A DNA stretch of 10,298 nucleotides. Source: an uncultured Oribacterium sp. GTDB taxonomy: Bacteria; Bacillota; Clostridia; Lachnospirales; Lachnospiraceae. Where the stretch lies: assembly GCA_900772695.1 (NCBI GenBank), contig CAAGRO010000290.1:1-10298 (forward strand), given 5' to 3'. Shown piece after piece: positions 1 to 5,394 of this stretch (position 1 is the first letter of the stretch; each line of letters opens with the position of its first letter). The position numbers were made by a program, and so were the translations under genes. Below the pieces are notes generated by a model. That model was not told where the DNA came from and did no database searches. It saw nothing but the letters and a program-made list of their open reading frames with translations.

Positions 1-22
1 TATGTAATAAATTATAGTCTAC

Positions 23-28
23 TATAAT
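23..28 (+). promoter_or_regulatory. Candidate -10 box upstream of rqcH
   Basis: A perfect TATAAT hexamer lies in AT-rich DNA about 70 bases before the rqcH start. The matching -35 box would fall at or before the first base of the window, so the promoter cannot be completed. The call rests on the hexamer and its position alone. Confidence 0.4.
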
Positions 29-48
29 TTAGAAGTAAAGTTGTAACA

Positions 49-76
49 GTTCAGGTAAGGGGGACCCTTTCTGAAC
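49..76 (+). other. Leader hairpin in the rqcH 5' region
   Basis: GTTCAG (49-54) pairs with CTGAAC (71-76), and AAGGG (57-61) pairs with CCCTT (65-69) around a GGA loop. With a G-T wobble and one bulged T this gives about 12 base pairs. No T-run follows on either strand, so it does not look like an intrinsic terminator. It lies between the candidate -10 box and the rqcH start and would be part of the mRNA leader, possibly affecting stability or translation. Confidence 0.5.
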
Positions 77-100
77 TTCGAAATAGAAAGGCGATGCGCT

Positions 101-1876
101 ATGGCATATGATGGACTGGTCGTTTCGGCGACCGTAAAGGAGTTTCGTGAGCGTCTGATCGGCGGCAGGATCGCGAAGATCACGCAGCCGGAGAAGGATG
201 AGATCCAGCTGACGGTGCGAAATCAGAAGGACAATTACAAGGTACAGATTTCGGTCAATCCGTCCCTCCCGCTCTGCACCCTCACGGAGGATGCGAAGCC
301 GGCGCCGATCAATGCGCCGACCTTCTGCATGGCCCTCCGGAAGCACATCGGAAACGGTGCGATCCTCGACGTGCGACAGCCGGATCAGGCGCTGCATGAG
401 GACGGCCTCGAGCGTGTCATCATTTTCACCATCGAGCATCTCGATGAGATGGGCGACCTCGGAAAGCGCTACCTCGCGGTCGAGCTGATGGGCAAGTACT
501 CGAACATCATTCTGCTCCGCGATGACCACACGATCATCGATTCCGTGAAGCGCATCTCCGCTTCCCAGTCCTCGGTGCGCGAGGTGCTGCCGAATCGTCC
601 GTACTTCATTCCGGATGCAGGTGGAAAGAAGAATCCGCTGGCACTCGAGGAAGCCGGTTTCTGTGCGCTGCTCGCGCAGCAGCCGGAGCCGGTCTTCAAG
701 GCCCTCTTCCATCACATCACGGGACTGAGTCCCCTCACGGCCTCCGAGCTCTGTCACCGTGCCGGGGTCGATCCCGACCTCTCCGCGAACTGCCAGCCGG
801 CAGAAGCATTGGCCGCACTGTATGGAAGCTTCCATCATATTATAGAAGAAGTCGCGATCGAGCGGCAGCCGGATCCGGTCATCGTCTACCAGGATGAGCT
901 GCCGACGGACTTCTCTGCCTTCGATCTCACGCTGTATGAGGAGGACGCCGCCTTCGAGGTCGAGCACTTCGACTCGATGAGTGAGGTCATCCGCCGCTTC
1001 TACAGCGAGAAGGATAAGAGCTCCCGTATCCGCCAGCGTTCGACGGATCTCCGGAAGGTGCTGACGACGCTGATGGAGCGTGCCGGGAAGAAGCTGATGA
1101 TCCAGGAGAAGCAGCTCCGGGACACCGAGGGCATGGACAAGTACCGCGTGTACGGGGAGCTGCTGCACACCTATGGCTACTCGCTCGAGGGCGGGGAGGA
1201 TCATCTGGTCTGCGAGAACTATTATACGAACAGCGAGATCACGATTCCGCTGCAGAAGGATCTTTCGGCGGCGGAGAATGCGAAGCGCTACCTAGAGAAG
1301 TACCAGAAGCAGAAGCGCACGAAGGAGAACGTGACGGTGCAGCTCGAGGAGACGCGGAAGGAGGTCGAGCATCTCGAGTCGATCCGGACGGCGCTCGACA
1401 TCGCGGAGTCCGAGGAGGATCTGCAGGATATCCGTCGGGAGATGATCGATTTCGGTTTCCTGCATAAGGCTCCGGGGAAGGGAAAGAACCGCCTGCAGCG
1501 GAAGTCGAAGCCGTACCACTGGGTGACGAGTGACGGCTATGAGCTGTTCATCGGGAAGAATAATTATCAGAACGAGGATGTGAGCTTCCGGCTCGGCGAC
1601 GGCGGGGATCTCTGGTTCCACGCGAAGGGCGTGACCGGTTCACATGTCATCGTGAAGACGGGCGGGCAGCCGATGGAGGCGGTGCCGGACCGGGTCTTCA
1701 TCGAGGCGGCGGAGCTCGCGGCGTACTTCTCTTCGCATCGGGAGGATCCGAAGGTCGAGGTCGATTATACGATCCGGAAGAATCTTCGGAAGGTGCCGAA
1801 TCAGGCGCCGGGCTTCGTCATCTATCATACGAACTGGTCGGTGACGGTGGAGCCGAAGAACCTTTTAGCTGAGTGA
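101..1876 (+). CDS. rqcH: RqcH, NFACT-family ribosome quality-control factor
   Basis: RqcH binds 50S subunits that carry stalled peptidyl-tRNA and, with RqcP, directs addition of alanine tails that mark the stalled chain for degradation. The protein is 591 residues, close to the usual ~570. The start region (MAYDGLVVSATVKEF) is typical of NFACT-N domains. A charged, helical, coiled-coil-like middle spans roughly 300-450. The NFACT-R (DUF814) domain at about 470-585 carries GKNNYQNEDVSF and DLWFHAKGVTGSHVIV, close to the family consensus. The Asp-Arg pair that B. subtilis RqcH needs for activity seems to be Glu104-Arg105 here. A weak GAAAGG site lies 9 bases before the ATG. The gene was formerly annotated as a fibronectin-binding protein (FbpA/Fbp54-like). 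It is transcribed alone, convergent with yebC. Family assignment is firm; the mechanism is transferred from B. subtilis. Confidence 0.95.
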   Translation: MAYDGLVVSATVKEFRERLIGGRIAKITQPEKDEIQLTVRNQKDNYKVQISVNPSLPLCTLTEDAKPAPINAPTFCMALRKHIGNGAILDVRQPDQALHEDGLERVIIFTIEHLDEMGDLGKRYLAVELMGKYSNIILLRDDHTIIDSVKRISASQSSVREVLPNRPYFIPDAGGKKNPLALEEAGFCALLAQQPEPVFKALFHHITGLSPLTASELCHRAGVDPDLSANCQPAEALAALYGSFHHIIEEVAIERQPDPVIVYQDELPTDFSAFDLTLYEEDAAFEVEHFDSMSEVIRRFYSEKDKSSRIRQRSTDLRKVLTTLMERAGKKLMIQEKQLRDTEGMDKYRVYGELLHTYGYSLEGGEDHLVCENYYTNSEITIPLQKDLSAAENAKRYLEKYQKQKRTKENVTVQLEETRKEVEHLESIRTALDIAESEEDLQDIRREMIDFGFLHKAPGKGKNRLQRKSKPYHWVTSDGYELFIGKNNYQNEDVSFRLGDGGDLWFHAKGVTGSHVIVKTGGQPMEAVPDRVFIEAAELAAYFSSHREDPKVEVDYTIRKNLRKVPNQAPGFVIYHTNWSVTVEPKNLLAE

Positions 1877-1884
1877 TGAATGCA

Positions 1885-2114
1885 CTGTGCCCCGGAGGGC
1901 TGCCACCAGAAACACTGTACTACGCGCTCGGAAGACTCTAAGCCGGGACCCCTAAGCGACACTAGGCCCTCTGCAATCACTGAGTTTTCTTTATGAAAAC
2001 TCAGTGTTGCTAGAGGGTTCCAGGGAGAGATAACACCAAGTGTCGCTAAGGGAACCCGGCTTGATTCTTCACGACCGCTTCGTATGGTTTCTGTTGGCAG
2101 CCCTCCGGGCACAG
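1885..2114. repeat. Long imperfect palindrome, candidate structured RNA or MITE-like element
   Basis: The 230 bases fold into one long rod in either strand. The outer stem pairs 1885-1905 with 2095-2114 (20 pairs, C1893 bulged) and continues 1907-1913 with 2087-2093. A loosely paired region follows (1914-1939 opposite 2063-2086; GAAGA at 1931-1935 can pair with TCTTC at 2066-2070). The middle stem pairs 1940-1947 with 2055-2062, 1950-1953 with 2049-2052, and 1955-1963 with 2039-2047. The apical stem pairs 1967-1976 with 2007-2017 and 1978-1989 with 1995-2006, closed by a TTTAT loop. An unpaired purine-rich stretch at about 2018-2035 makes the rod asymmetric. No ORF, no clear target-site duplication and no convincing promoter was found. 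The size and the rod with a central open region resemble 6S RNA in outline only. A MITE-like element or dispersed repeat fits equally well. Confidence 0.8.
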
Positions 2115-2139
2115 CGATTGAAATACACTTTTTCGCATC

Positions 2140-2167
2140 AAAAAAGACCGCCTGCGCGGTCTTTTTT
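2140..2167. terminator. Bidirectional intrinsic terminator between rqcH and yebC
   Basis: AAAAAAGACCGC (2140-2151) and GCGGTCTTTTTT (2156-2167) form a perfect 12-bp stem with a CTGC loop. The A-run on one side and T-run on the other give a GC stem with a U-tract on both strands. It can therefore end transcripts from rqcH (plus) and yebC (minus), as expected between convergent genes. Confidence 0.92.
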
Positions 2168-2205
2168 AATTGATTCACTTTGCCATCCCCGCTGCGCTCC
2201 GCCCC

Positions 2206-2264
2206 CTGAGCTGCGGGCCAGGGAAGCCCTTGCTCAGACCTTCAGGCACAGAGCATATCTCTGT
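2206..2264. other. Two small hairpins in the yebC 3' region
   Basis: CTGAGC (2206-2211) pairs with GCTCAG (2232-2237), and inside it GGGC (2215-2218) pairs with GCCC (2226-2229). Immediately after, ACAGAG (2248-2253) pairs with CTCTGT (2259-2264) around a CATAT loop. The stretch 2183-2240 is much more GC-rich than other gaps in the window. No T-run follows either hairpin. They could be part of a yebC 3' UTR, a small RNA or a decayed repeat; I do not recognise a known RNA family. Confidence 0.45.
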
Positions 2265-2275
2265 AGGATGTCGTC

Positions 2276-2301
2276 GTAACTTTTGCTGAAGCAAAAGTTA
2301 C
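2276..2301. other. Perfect 11-bp hairpin over the yebC stop codon
   Basis: GTAACTTTTGC (2276-2286) and GCAAAAGTTAC (2291-2301) pair perfectly with a 4-base loop. The stem includes the yebC stop codon (2298-2300). On the minus strand it is followed by GACGACATCC rather than a T-run, so it is probably a 3'-end stability or pausing structure and not the main terminator, which is at 2140-2167. Confidence 0.6.
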
Positions 2302-3047
2302 TCCTCATTTTCTTCTTCCCAGTTGGTGTACACGGTCTGAACATCCTCGGATGCGTCAAGCAGGTCGAGGGTTCTGCGGAGTCCCTTTACGACCTCTGGA
2401 TCGGTCACGGATACGTAGTTCTGCGGGATCATCACGACGTCCGCTTCTGCCATCGGGATGCCCTGCTTCTCGATGTTCTCGCGAACGGTCTCGAAGTCCG
2501 CCGGATCGGTGATGATCACGTAGGAATCCTCTTCGTCAGTGATGTCCTCAGCACCTGCCTCGATGGCCATATCCATCAGTGTGTCGAAGTCCTTATCCAT
2601 ATCGTCCATGGCCTCACGGTCGAGGATGATCTGGCCCTTCTCGTCGAACATGAAGGAAACGGCACCCTGGGTTGCGAGTGAGCCGTGGCCCTTTGTAAAT
2701 GCGGAACGTACATCGGCTGCGGCACGGTTCTTGTTATCGGTCAGAACCTTTACGATGATCGCTACACCGTTCGGGCCGTAGCCCTCGTACTGAAGTTCCT
2801 CGAAGTTATCCGCATCCATGGATCCGGCTGCCTTCTTGATACCGCTGTTGATGGTGTCGTTCGGCATGTTGTTTGCCTTCGCCTTCGCGATGACAGCCGC
2901 AAGCTTGGAGTTGTTCGCTGGGTCAGGTCCGCCGGCCTTTACAGCCAGTGCGATCTCATGGCCGATCATGGTGAAAATTTTGCCCTTTGCGGCATCATTC
3001 TTTTCCTTCTTAGCACGGATGTTTGAAAACTTGGAATGTCCTGACAT
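2298..3047 (-). CDS. yebC: YebC/PmpR/TACO1-family protein
   Basis: YebC-family proteins were first described as transcriptional regulators. More recent work implicates members in translation, helping ribosomes through difficult motifs such as polyproline; mitochondrial TACO1 is a homologue. The 249-residue length matches the family (~240-250). Diagnostic segments are the start (MSGHSKFSNIRAKKEK), DAAKGKIFTMIGHEI at about 18-32, YEGYGPNGVAIIV near 87-99, and an acidic C-terminus. The N-terminal motif has Phe-Ser where many members have Trp-Ala, a conservative variation. The start is supported by GAGGAG six bases upstream of the ATG. Two tandem promoters precede it, and a 162-bp gap separates it from nnrD, so it is probably an independent transcription unit. 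Family assignment is firm; whether this copy acts on transcription or translation is open. Confidence 0.95.
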   Translation of the reverse strand: MSGHSKFSNIRAKKEKNDAAKGKIFTMIGHEIALAVKAGGPDPANNSKLAAVIAKAKANNMPNDTINSGIKKAAGSMDADNFEELQYEGYGPNGVAIIVKVLTDNKNRAAADVRSAFTKGHGSLATQGAVSFMFDEKGQIILDREAMDDMDKDFDTLMDMAIEAGAEDITDEEDSYVIITDPADFETVRENIEKQGIPMAEADVVMIPQNYVSVTDPEVVKGLRRTLDLLDASEDVQTVYTNWEEENEE

Positions 3048-3066
3048 AATACTCTCCTCAATTACA

Positions 3067-3095
3067 TATATAAAATCGATCGATGTTTAAATCAA
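3067..3095 (-). promoter_or_regulatory. Proximal yebC promoter
   Basis: On the minus strand, TTGATT (3090-3095) and TATATA (3067-3072) are separated by exactly 17 bases, a good sigma-A pattern. Transcription would begin near 3060, giving a leader of only about a dozen bases that still contains the GAGGAG site. Confidence 0.6.
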
Positions 3096-3103
3096 ACTCT
3101 AGT

Positions 3104-3132
3104 ACTATAACGTAAAAATGGCGTAGAATCAA
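3104..3132 (-). promoter_or_regulatory. Distal yebC promoter
   Basis: On the minus strand, TTGATT (3127-3132) and TATAGT (3104-3109) are separated by exactly 17 bases. It repeats the -35 box of the proximal promoter 37 bases further upstream. Transcription would begin near 3097 and give a ~50-base leader. Confidence 0.6.
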
Positions 3133-3209
3133 GCTTTTCTGTCATGTTTGCATCTTAGCCTTCCAGCGTTCCAGAAACGGAGGGACGGCAACGGTGCCAT
3201 GATGAATGT

Positions 3210-4151
3210 CTATTTCTGCATCACGATACCGAGCATATCCGCGGTTTCCCTGGCGAGAACGCCGTGGGTTCCGTGGATCTTCGCGGCCTGTCGTCCGGCT
3301 TCTGCGTGGAGGAGCACGGCGGTGACGGTGGCGTCAAAGGCCATCTTCCGCCACTGTATCTGCTGCTCTTCCGCCGGGGCTTCGTTCATGGCGTTGATCC
3401 GGTCGGCGCGCAGCACGGCATACACGCCGGCGATCGCACCGGACAGGACGTCGCCGGAGCCGCCTTTACTGAGGGCCGGGCTCGCCTCCGGGTTCTGGAA
3501 GGCGTGTCCATCCGGGTCCATGACGACGGTTTCAGAGCCCTTCATCACGGTGATGGTGCCATGTGCTTCGGTCAATGCTTCCGCCGCGTGGGCCGGGCAC
3601 TGAAGGATCTCCTGCAGTGAAGCCGCAGAGAGGCGCGCCATCTCCATCGGGTGCGGGGTGACGACCACCGGAATCCGGGCAGCGATATGGTCGACGAGCT
3701 GCATAAGCTCCGGGCAGGCGCTCAGGATATTGAGGCCGTCCGCGTCGATCAGCAGGAGCGGAAATTTGTGGTTCCACTGCGTCGCGATCGCCTGCAACAG
3801 CTCGCGGACGAGCGTCACGCTCAGCGCTTCGGTGCCGAGACCCGGCCCCAGCACGATGATGTCCGCCCAGGAAACATTGGCCTCGGACAGAACCTGATAA
3901 TTACTGTCTGTATCGTAGCCAGTGAAGATCGCCTCCGGGAGCAGGGACTGCACGATGAGGCGGTTCGACTCAGGCGTCAGGATGCGCACGAGGCCGGCAC
4001 CGCTGCGATAGGCGGCGAGACCGGCGAGGTACGCGGCACCACACATGCCCTCCGAGCCGGCGGCCACGAGAACCTTTCCGTAGGTTCCCTTATTGCTGTC
4101 GCTCCGGCGTGCCGGAATCTTCCTGAGATAGATCGTCTTGTCTGTTTCCAT
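3210..4151 (-). CDS. nnrD: ADP-dependent NAD(P)H-hydrate dehydratase (NnrD)
   Basis: NnrD converts hydrated, inactive NADHX/NADPHX back to NADH/NADPH using ADP (ribokinase-like YjeF C-terminal family). The 313 residues show KGTYGKVLVAAGS (21-33), GAGLVR (51-56), GPGLG (102-106), DADGLN (136-141), the VVTPHPMEMARL segment (163-174), and the nucleotide/catalytic loop SKGGSGDVLSGAIAG (228-242). The YjeF N-terminal epimerase domain (NnrE) is absent, so this is a stand-alone dehydratase. An open frame continues upstream to 4418, but that part is out-of-frame acpS. The ATG at 4151 has a GGAGGG site five bases before it and places the KGTYG motif at the usual distance. The gene overlaps acpS by 62 bases. 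Co-location with the NADH sensor rex fits its cofactor-repair role. No clear terminator follows. Confidence 0.92.
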   Translation of the reverse strand: METDKTIYLRKIPARRSDSNKGTYGKVLVAAGSEGMCGAAYLAGLAAYRSGAGLVRILTPESNRLIVQSLLPEAIFTGYDTDSNYQVLSEANVSWADIIVLGPGLGTEALSVTLVRELLQAIATQWNHKFPLLLIDADGLNILSACPELMQLVDHIAARIPVVVTPHPMEMARLSAASLQEILQCPAHAAEALTEAHGTITVMKGSETVVMDPDGHAFQNPEASPALSKGGSGDVLSGAIAGVYAVLRADRINAMNEAPAEEQQIQWRKMAFDATVTAVLLHAEAGRQAAKIHGTHGVLARETADMLGIVMQK

Positions 4152-4509
4152 CTGTGCCCTCCAGTATGGCAAATGCGATGACGAGCTCCTTCGTGTCAGA
4201 GATCGAGACCTGAATCGAGCGCCCGCCCAGCTGCTCATACAGCGTGCGGGCTCCGCCGTGAAGGACGACATAGGGTTTTCCGAGTGCATCCCGGAGCACC
4301 TCGATGTCGATCGGGCGGAAGCCGCGGAAGCCGGTGCCGAAGCACTTCGCAACCGCTTCCTTACATGCAAAATCACCGGCAAGCATGGAATCTCTTCCAG
4401 ATGCCTGCCGGCGCTCACGCTCCGTAAAAATACGATTCTCCGTGCCAGTTCGCCGGGTGCTCTCGATACGGCTGATTTCCAGGATGTCGGTGCCGATACC
4501 GATCACCAT
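4090..4509 (-). CDS. acpS: Holo-[acyl-carrier-protein] synthase
   Basis: AcpS transfers 4'-phosphopantetheine from CoA to the conserved serine of apo-ACP, activating it for fatty-acid synthesis in the cytoplasm. The 139 residues begin with MVIGIGTDILEISRIE, with Asp8 as the expected Mg2+ ligand, and continue with FTERERR and the signature DFACKEAVAKCFGTGFRGF at 46-64, with Glu51 as the second metal/catalytic acid. The C-terminal strand SISDTKELVIAFAILE has Asp105 where relatives usually have His in the S-x-S-H-T pattern. The family is usually ~115-125 residues. The extra ~20 residues (GTDGNRQDDLSQ...) come from the stretch overlapping nnrD and have no recognisable motif. The start lies one base past the rex stop with GAAGAGG six bases upstream, implying tight co-transcription with rex. 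Confidence 0.93.
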   Translation of the reverse strand: MVIGIGTDILEISRIESTRRTGTENRIFTERERRQASGRDSMLAGDFACKEAVAKCFGTGFRGFRPIDIEVLRDALGKPYVVLHGGARTLYEQLGGRSIQVSISDTKELVIAFAILEGTDGNRQDDLSQEDSGTPERQQ

Positions 4510-4510
4510 C

Positions 4511-5167
4511 TTATGCCTCTTCCCCGGTTTCTTTCCGTCCGTAGGTTTCGCCCATGCGGTAGCTGAGACGCATCAGCGACTCGGAGAGATGTACGTTCTC
4601 GATGACGACGTTGTCCGGGACCTCGAGATCGACGTGTGCGAAGTTCCAGATGCCGACGACGCCATCCGCGATTAGCTGCTCGACGACCTTCACGGCCGGT
4701 GTCTTCGGGATGCAGACCGCCGCCATCTTGACATTCGATGACTTCACGACCTCATCGATCTTCTCCATCGGAAGCACCTCGACATCACCTACCCGTGTGC
4801 CGATGACCGTCGGATCCTGATCGAAAATCGCCTTTACGATGAAACCCCGCTTCCGGAAGTTCGTATAGTTCGCCAGTGCCTGTCCCAGGTGACCGGCTCC
4901 GACGATGATCATCTCGTGCTCCTCATCGATGTTCAGAATCTTCGCGATCTCATCATGCAGATTCCTGATGTTGTAGCCGTAGCCCTGCTGGCCGAAGCCG
5001 CCGAAGTTATTGAGGTCCTGGCGGATCTGCGACGCCGTGAGCTTCATCCGCTTACTTAATTCGTTCGACGAAATGCGCTCGATGCCCTGATCCATGAGAT
5101 CCTCGAGATATCGATAATATCGAGGAAGTCTCTGGATAACCGCCTGAGATATTTCTTTCTTTGCCAT
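4511..5167 (-). CDS. rex: Redox-sensing transcriptional repressor Rex
   Basis: Rex is a homodimeric repressor that binds operators when NADH/NAD+ is low and releases them when NADH rises, controlling fermentation and reductive pathways in Gram-positive bacteria. The 218 residues match the family. A winged-helix N-terminal domain (about 1-80) contains LPRYYRYLEDL, RISSNELSKRM and TASQIRQDLNNFGGFGQQGYGY. A Rossmann domain follows with the NAD(H) loop IIVGAGHLGQALANY (87-101). The C-terminal helix (ESLMRLSYRM) is the part that swaps between subunits in known structures. The start has AGGAGAG nine bases upstream. The gene heads an operon with acpS and nnrD. A consensus promoter and Rex-type operators lie upstream, so autoregulation is likely. 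Confidence 0.96.
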   Translation of the reverse strand: MAKKEISQAVIQRLPRYYRYLEDLMDQGIERISSNELSKRMKLTASQIRQDLNNFGGFGQQGYGYNIRNLHDEIAKILNIDEEHEMIIVGAGHLGQALANYTNFRKRGFIVKAIFDQDPTVIGTRVGDVEVLPMEKIDEVVKSSNVKMAAVCIPKTPAVKVVEQLIADGVVGIWNFAHVDLEVPDNVVIENVHLSESLMRLSYRMGETYGRKETGEEA

Positions 5168-5187
5168 GTTAATACGCTCTCCTGTGA

Positions 5188-5220
5188 TATGATTTTATAG
5201 ATATTGCATACAAAATCATA
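5188..5220 (-). other. Inverted repeat in the rex leader
   Basis: TATGATTTT (5188-5196) and AAAATCATA (5212-5220) are a perfect 9-bp inverted repeat around 15 bases. If transcription starts near 5227, this forms a hairpin in the rex mRNA leader just before the ribosome-binding site (5177-5183). The AT-rich stem is weak and could be coincidental. Confidence 0.4.
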
Positions 5221-5233
5221 GATTTCGTTCTAA

Positions 5234-5262
5234 ATTATACAATCCTGTGAAATAGATGTCAA
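5234..5262 (-). promoter_or_regulatory. Consensus sigma-A promoter of the rex operon
   Basis: On the minus strand, a perfect TTGACA (5257-5262) and a perfect TATAAT (5234-5239) are separated by exactly 17 bases. The predicted start is near 5227, giving a leader of about 60 bases. This is the best promoter match in the window and implies a strong promoter that needs a repressor for control. Confidence 0.88.
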
Positions 5263-5269
5263 AGGCAAG

Positions 5270-5310
5270 TTGTAGAATTCTTAACAATACAATTGTTAAA
5301 AAAGTATAAA
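5270..5310. promoter_or_regulatory. Tandem Rex-type operators
   Basis: Bases 5270-5287 read TTGTAGA-ATTC-TTAACAA, matching the clostridial Rex pattern TTGTTAA-N4-TTAACAA with a perfect right half and 5 of 7 left. A second, weaker copy at 5293-5310 has a perfect TTGTTAA left half and 4 of 7 right. Their centres are 23 bp apart, about two helical turns. The adjoining halves also create a perfect TTAACAAT/ATTGTTAA inverted repeat at 5281-5299. The sites lie just upstream of the rex -35 box. Autoregulation is inferred. Confidence 0.72.
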
Positions 5311-5346
5311 AATGAAAGGACGATCTGCTGCTACAGATCGTCCTTT
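5300..5346 (-). terminator. Intrinsic terminator of the yfcC-yitT unit
   Basis: AAAGGACGATCTG (5315-5327) and CAGATCGTCCTTT (5334-5346) form a perfect 13-bp stem with a 6-base loop. On the minus strand it is followed by a T-rich tract (complement of 5300-5314). It ends transcription coming from yitT before it can enter the rex promoter region. Confidence 0.88.
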
Positions 5347-5394
5347 GGGGGATGTATAAATCAACCGGTTAGGGGAAACCAGTGATCTAACGAA

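Noticed and set aside
29..1204. 391-codon open frame on the minus strand opposite rqcH
   Set aside because: It is a by-product of GC-rich codon use in rqcH: Arg/Leu-rich, no domain, no ribosome-binding site, and wholly overlaps a well-supported gene.
1885..2114. Palindrome as retron RNA, SRP RNA or tmRNA
   Set aside because: There is no reverse transcriptase gene nearby, no SRP GGAA-loop/AGCAG motif, and no tRNA-like CCA end or tag frame.
1825..2178. 117-codon minus-strand frame across the palindrome
   Set aside because: It runs through both arms of the inverted repeat, the terminator and the end of rqcH, and lacks a ribosome-binding site or recognisable motif.
2040..2279. 79-codon plus-strand frame in the rqcH-yebC gap
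   Set aside because: It crosses the palindrome arm and the intrinsic terminator; composition is not protein-like.
4152..4418. Upstream extension of nnrD
   Set aside because: The frame is open to 4418 but the extra residues are an Arg/Ser-rich shadow of acpS; the GGAGGG-supported ATG at 4151 fits the family length.
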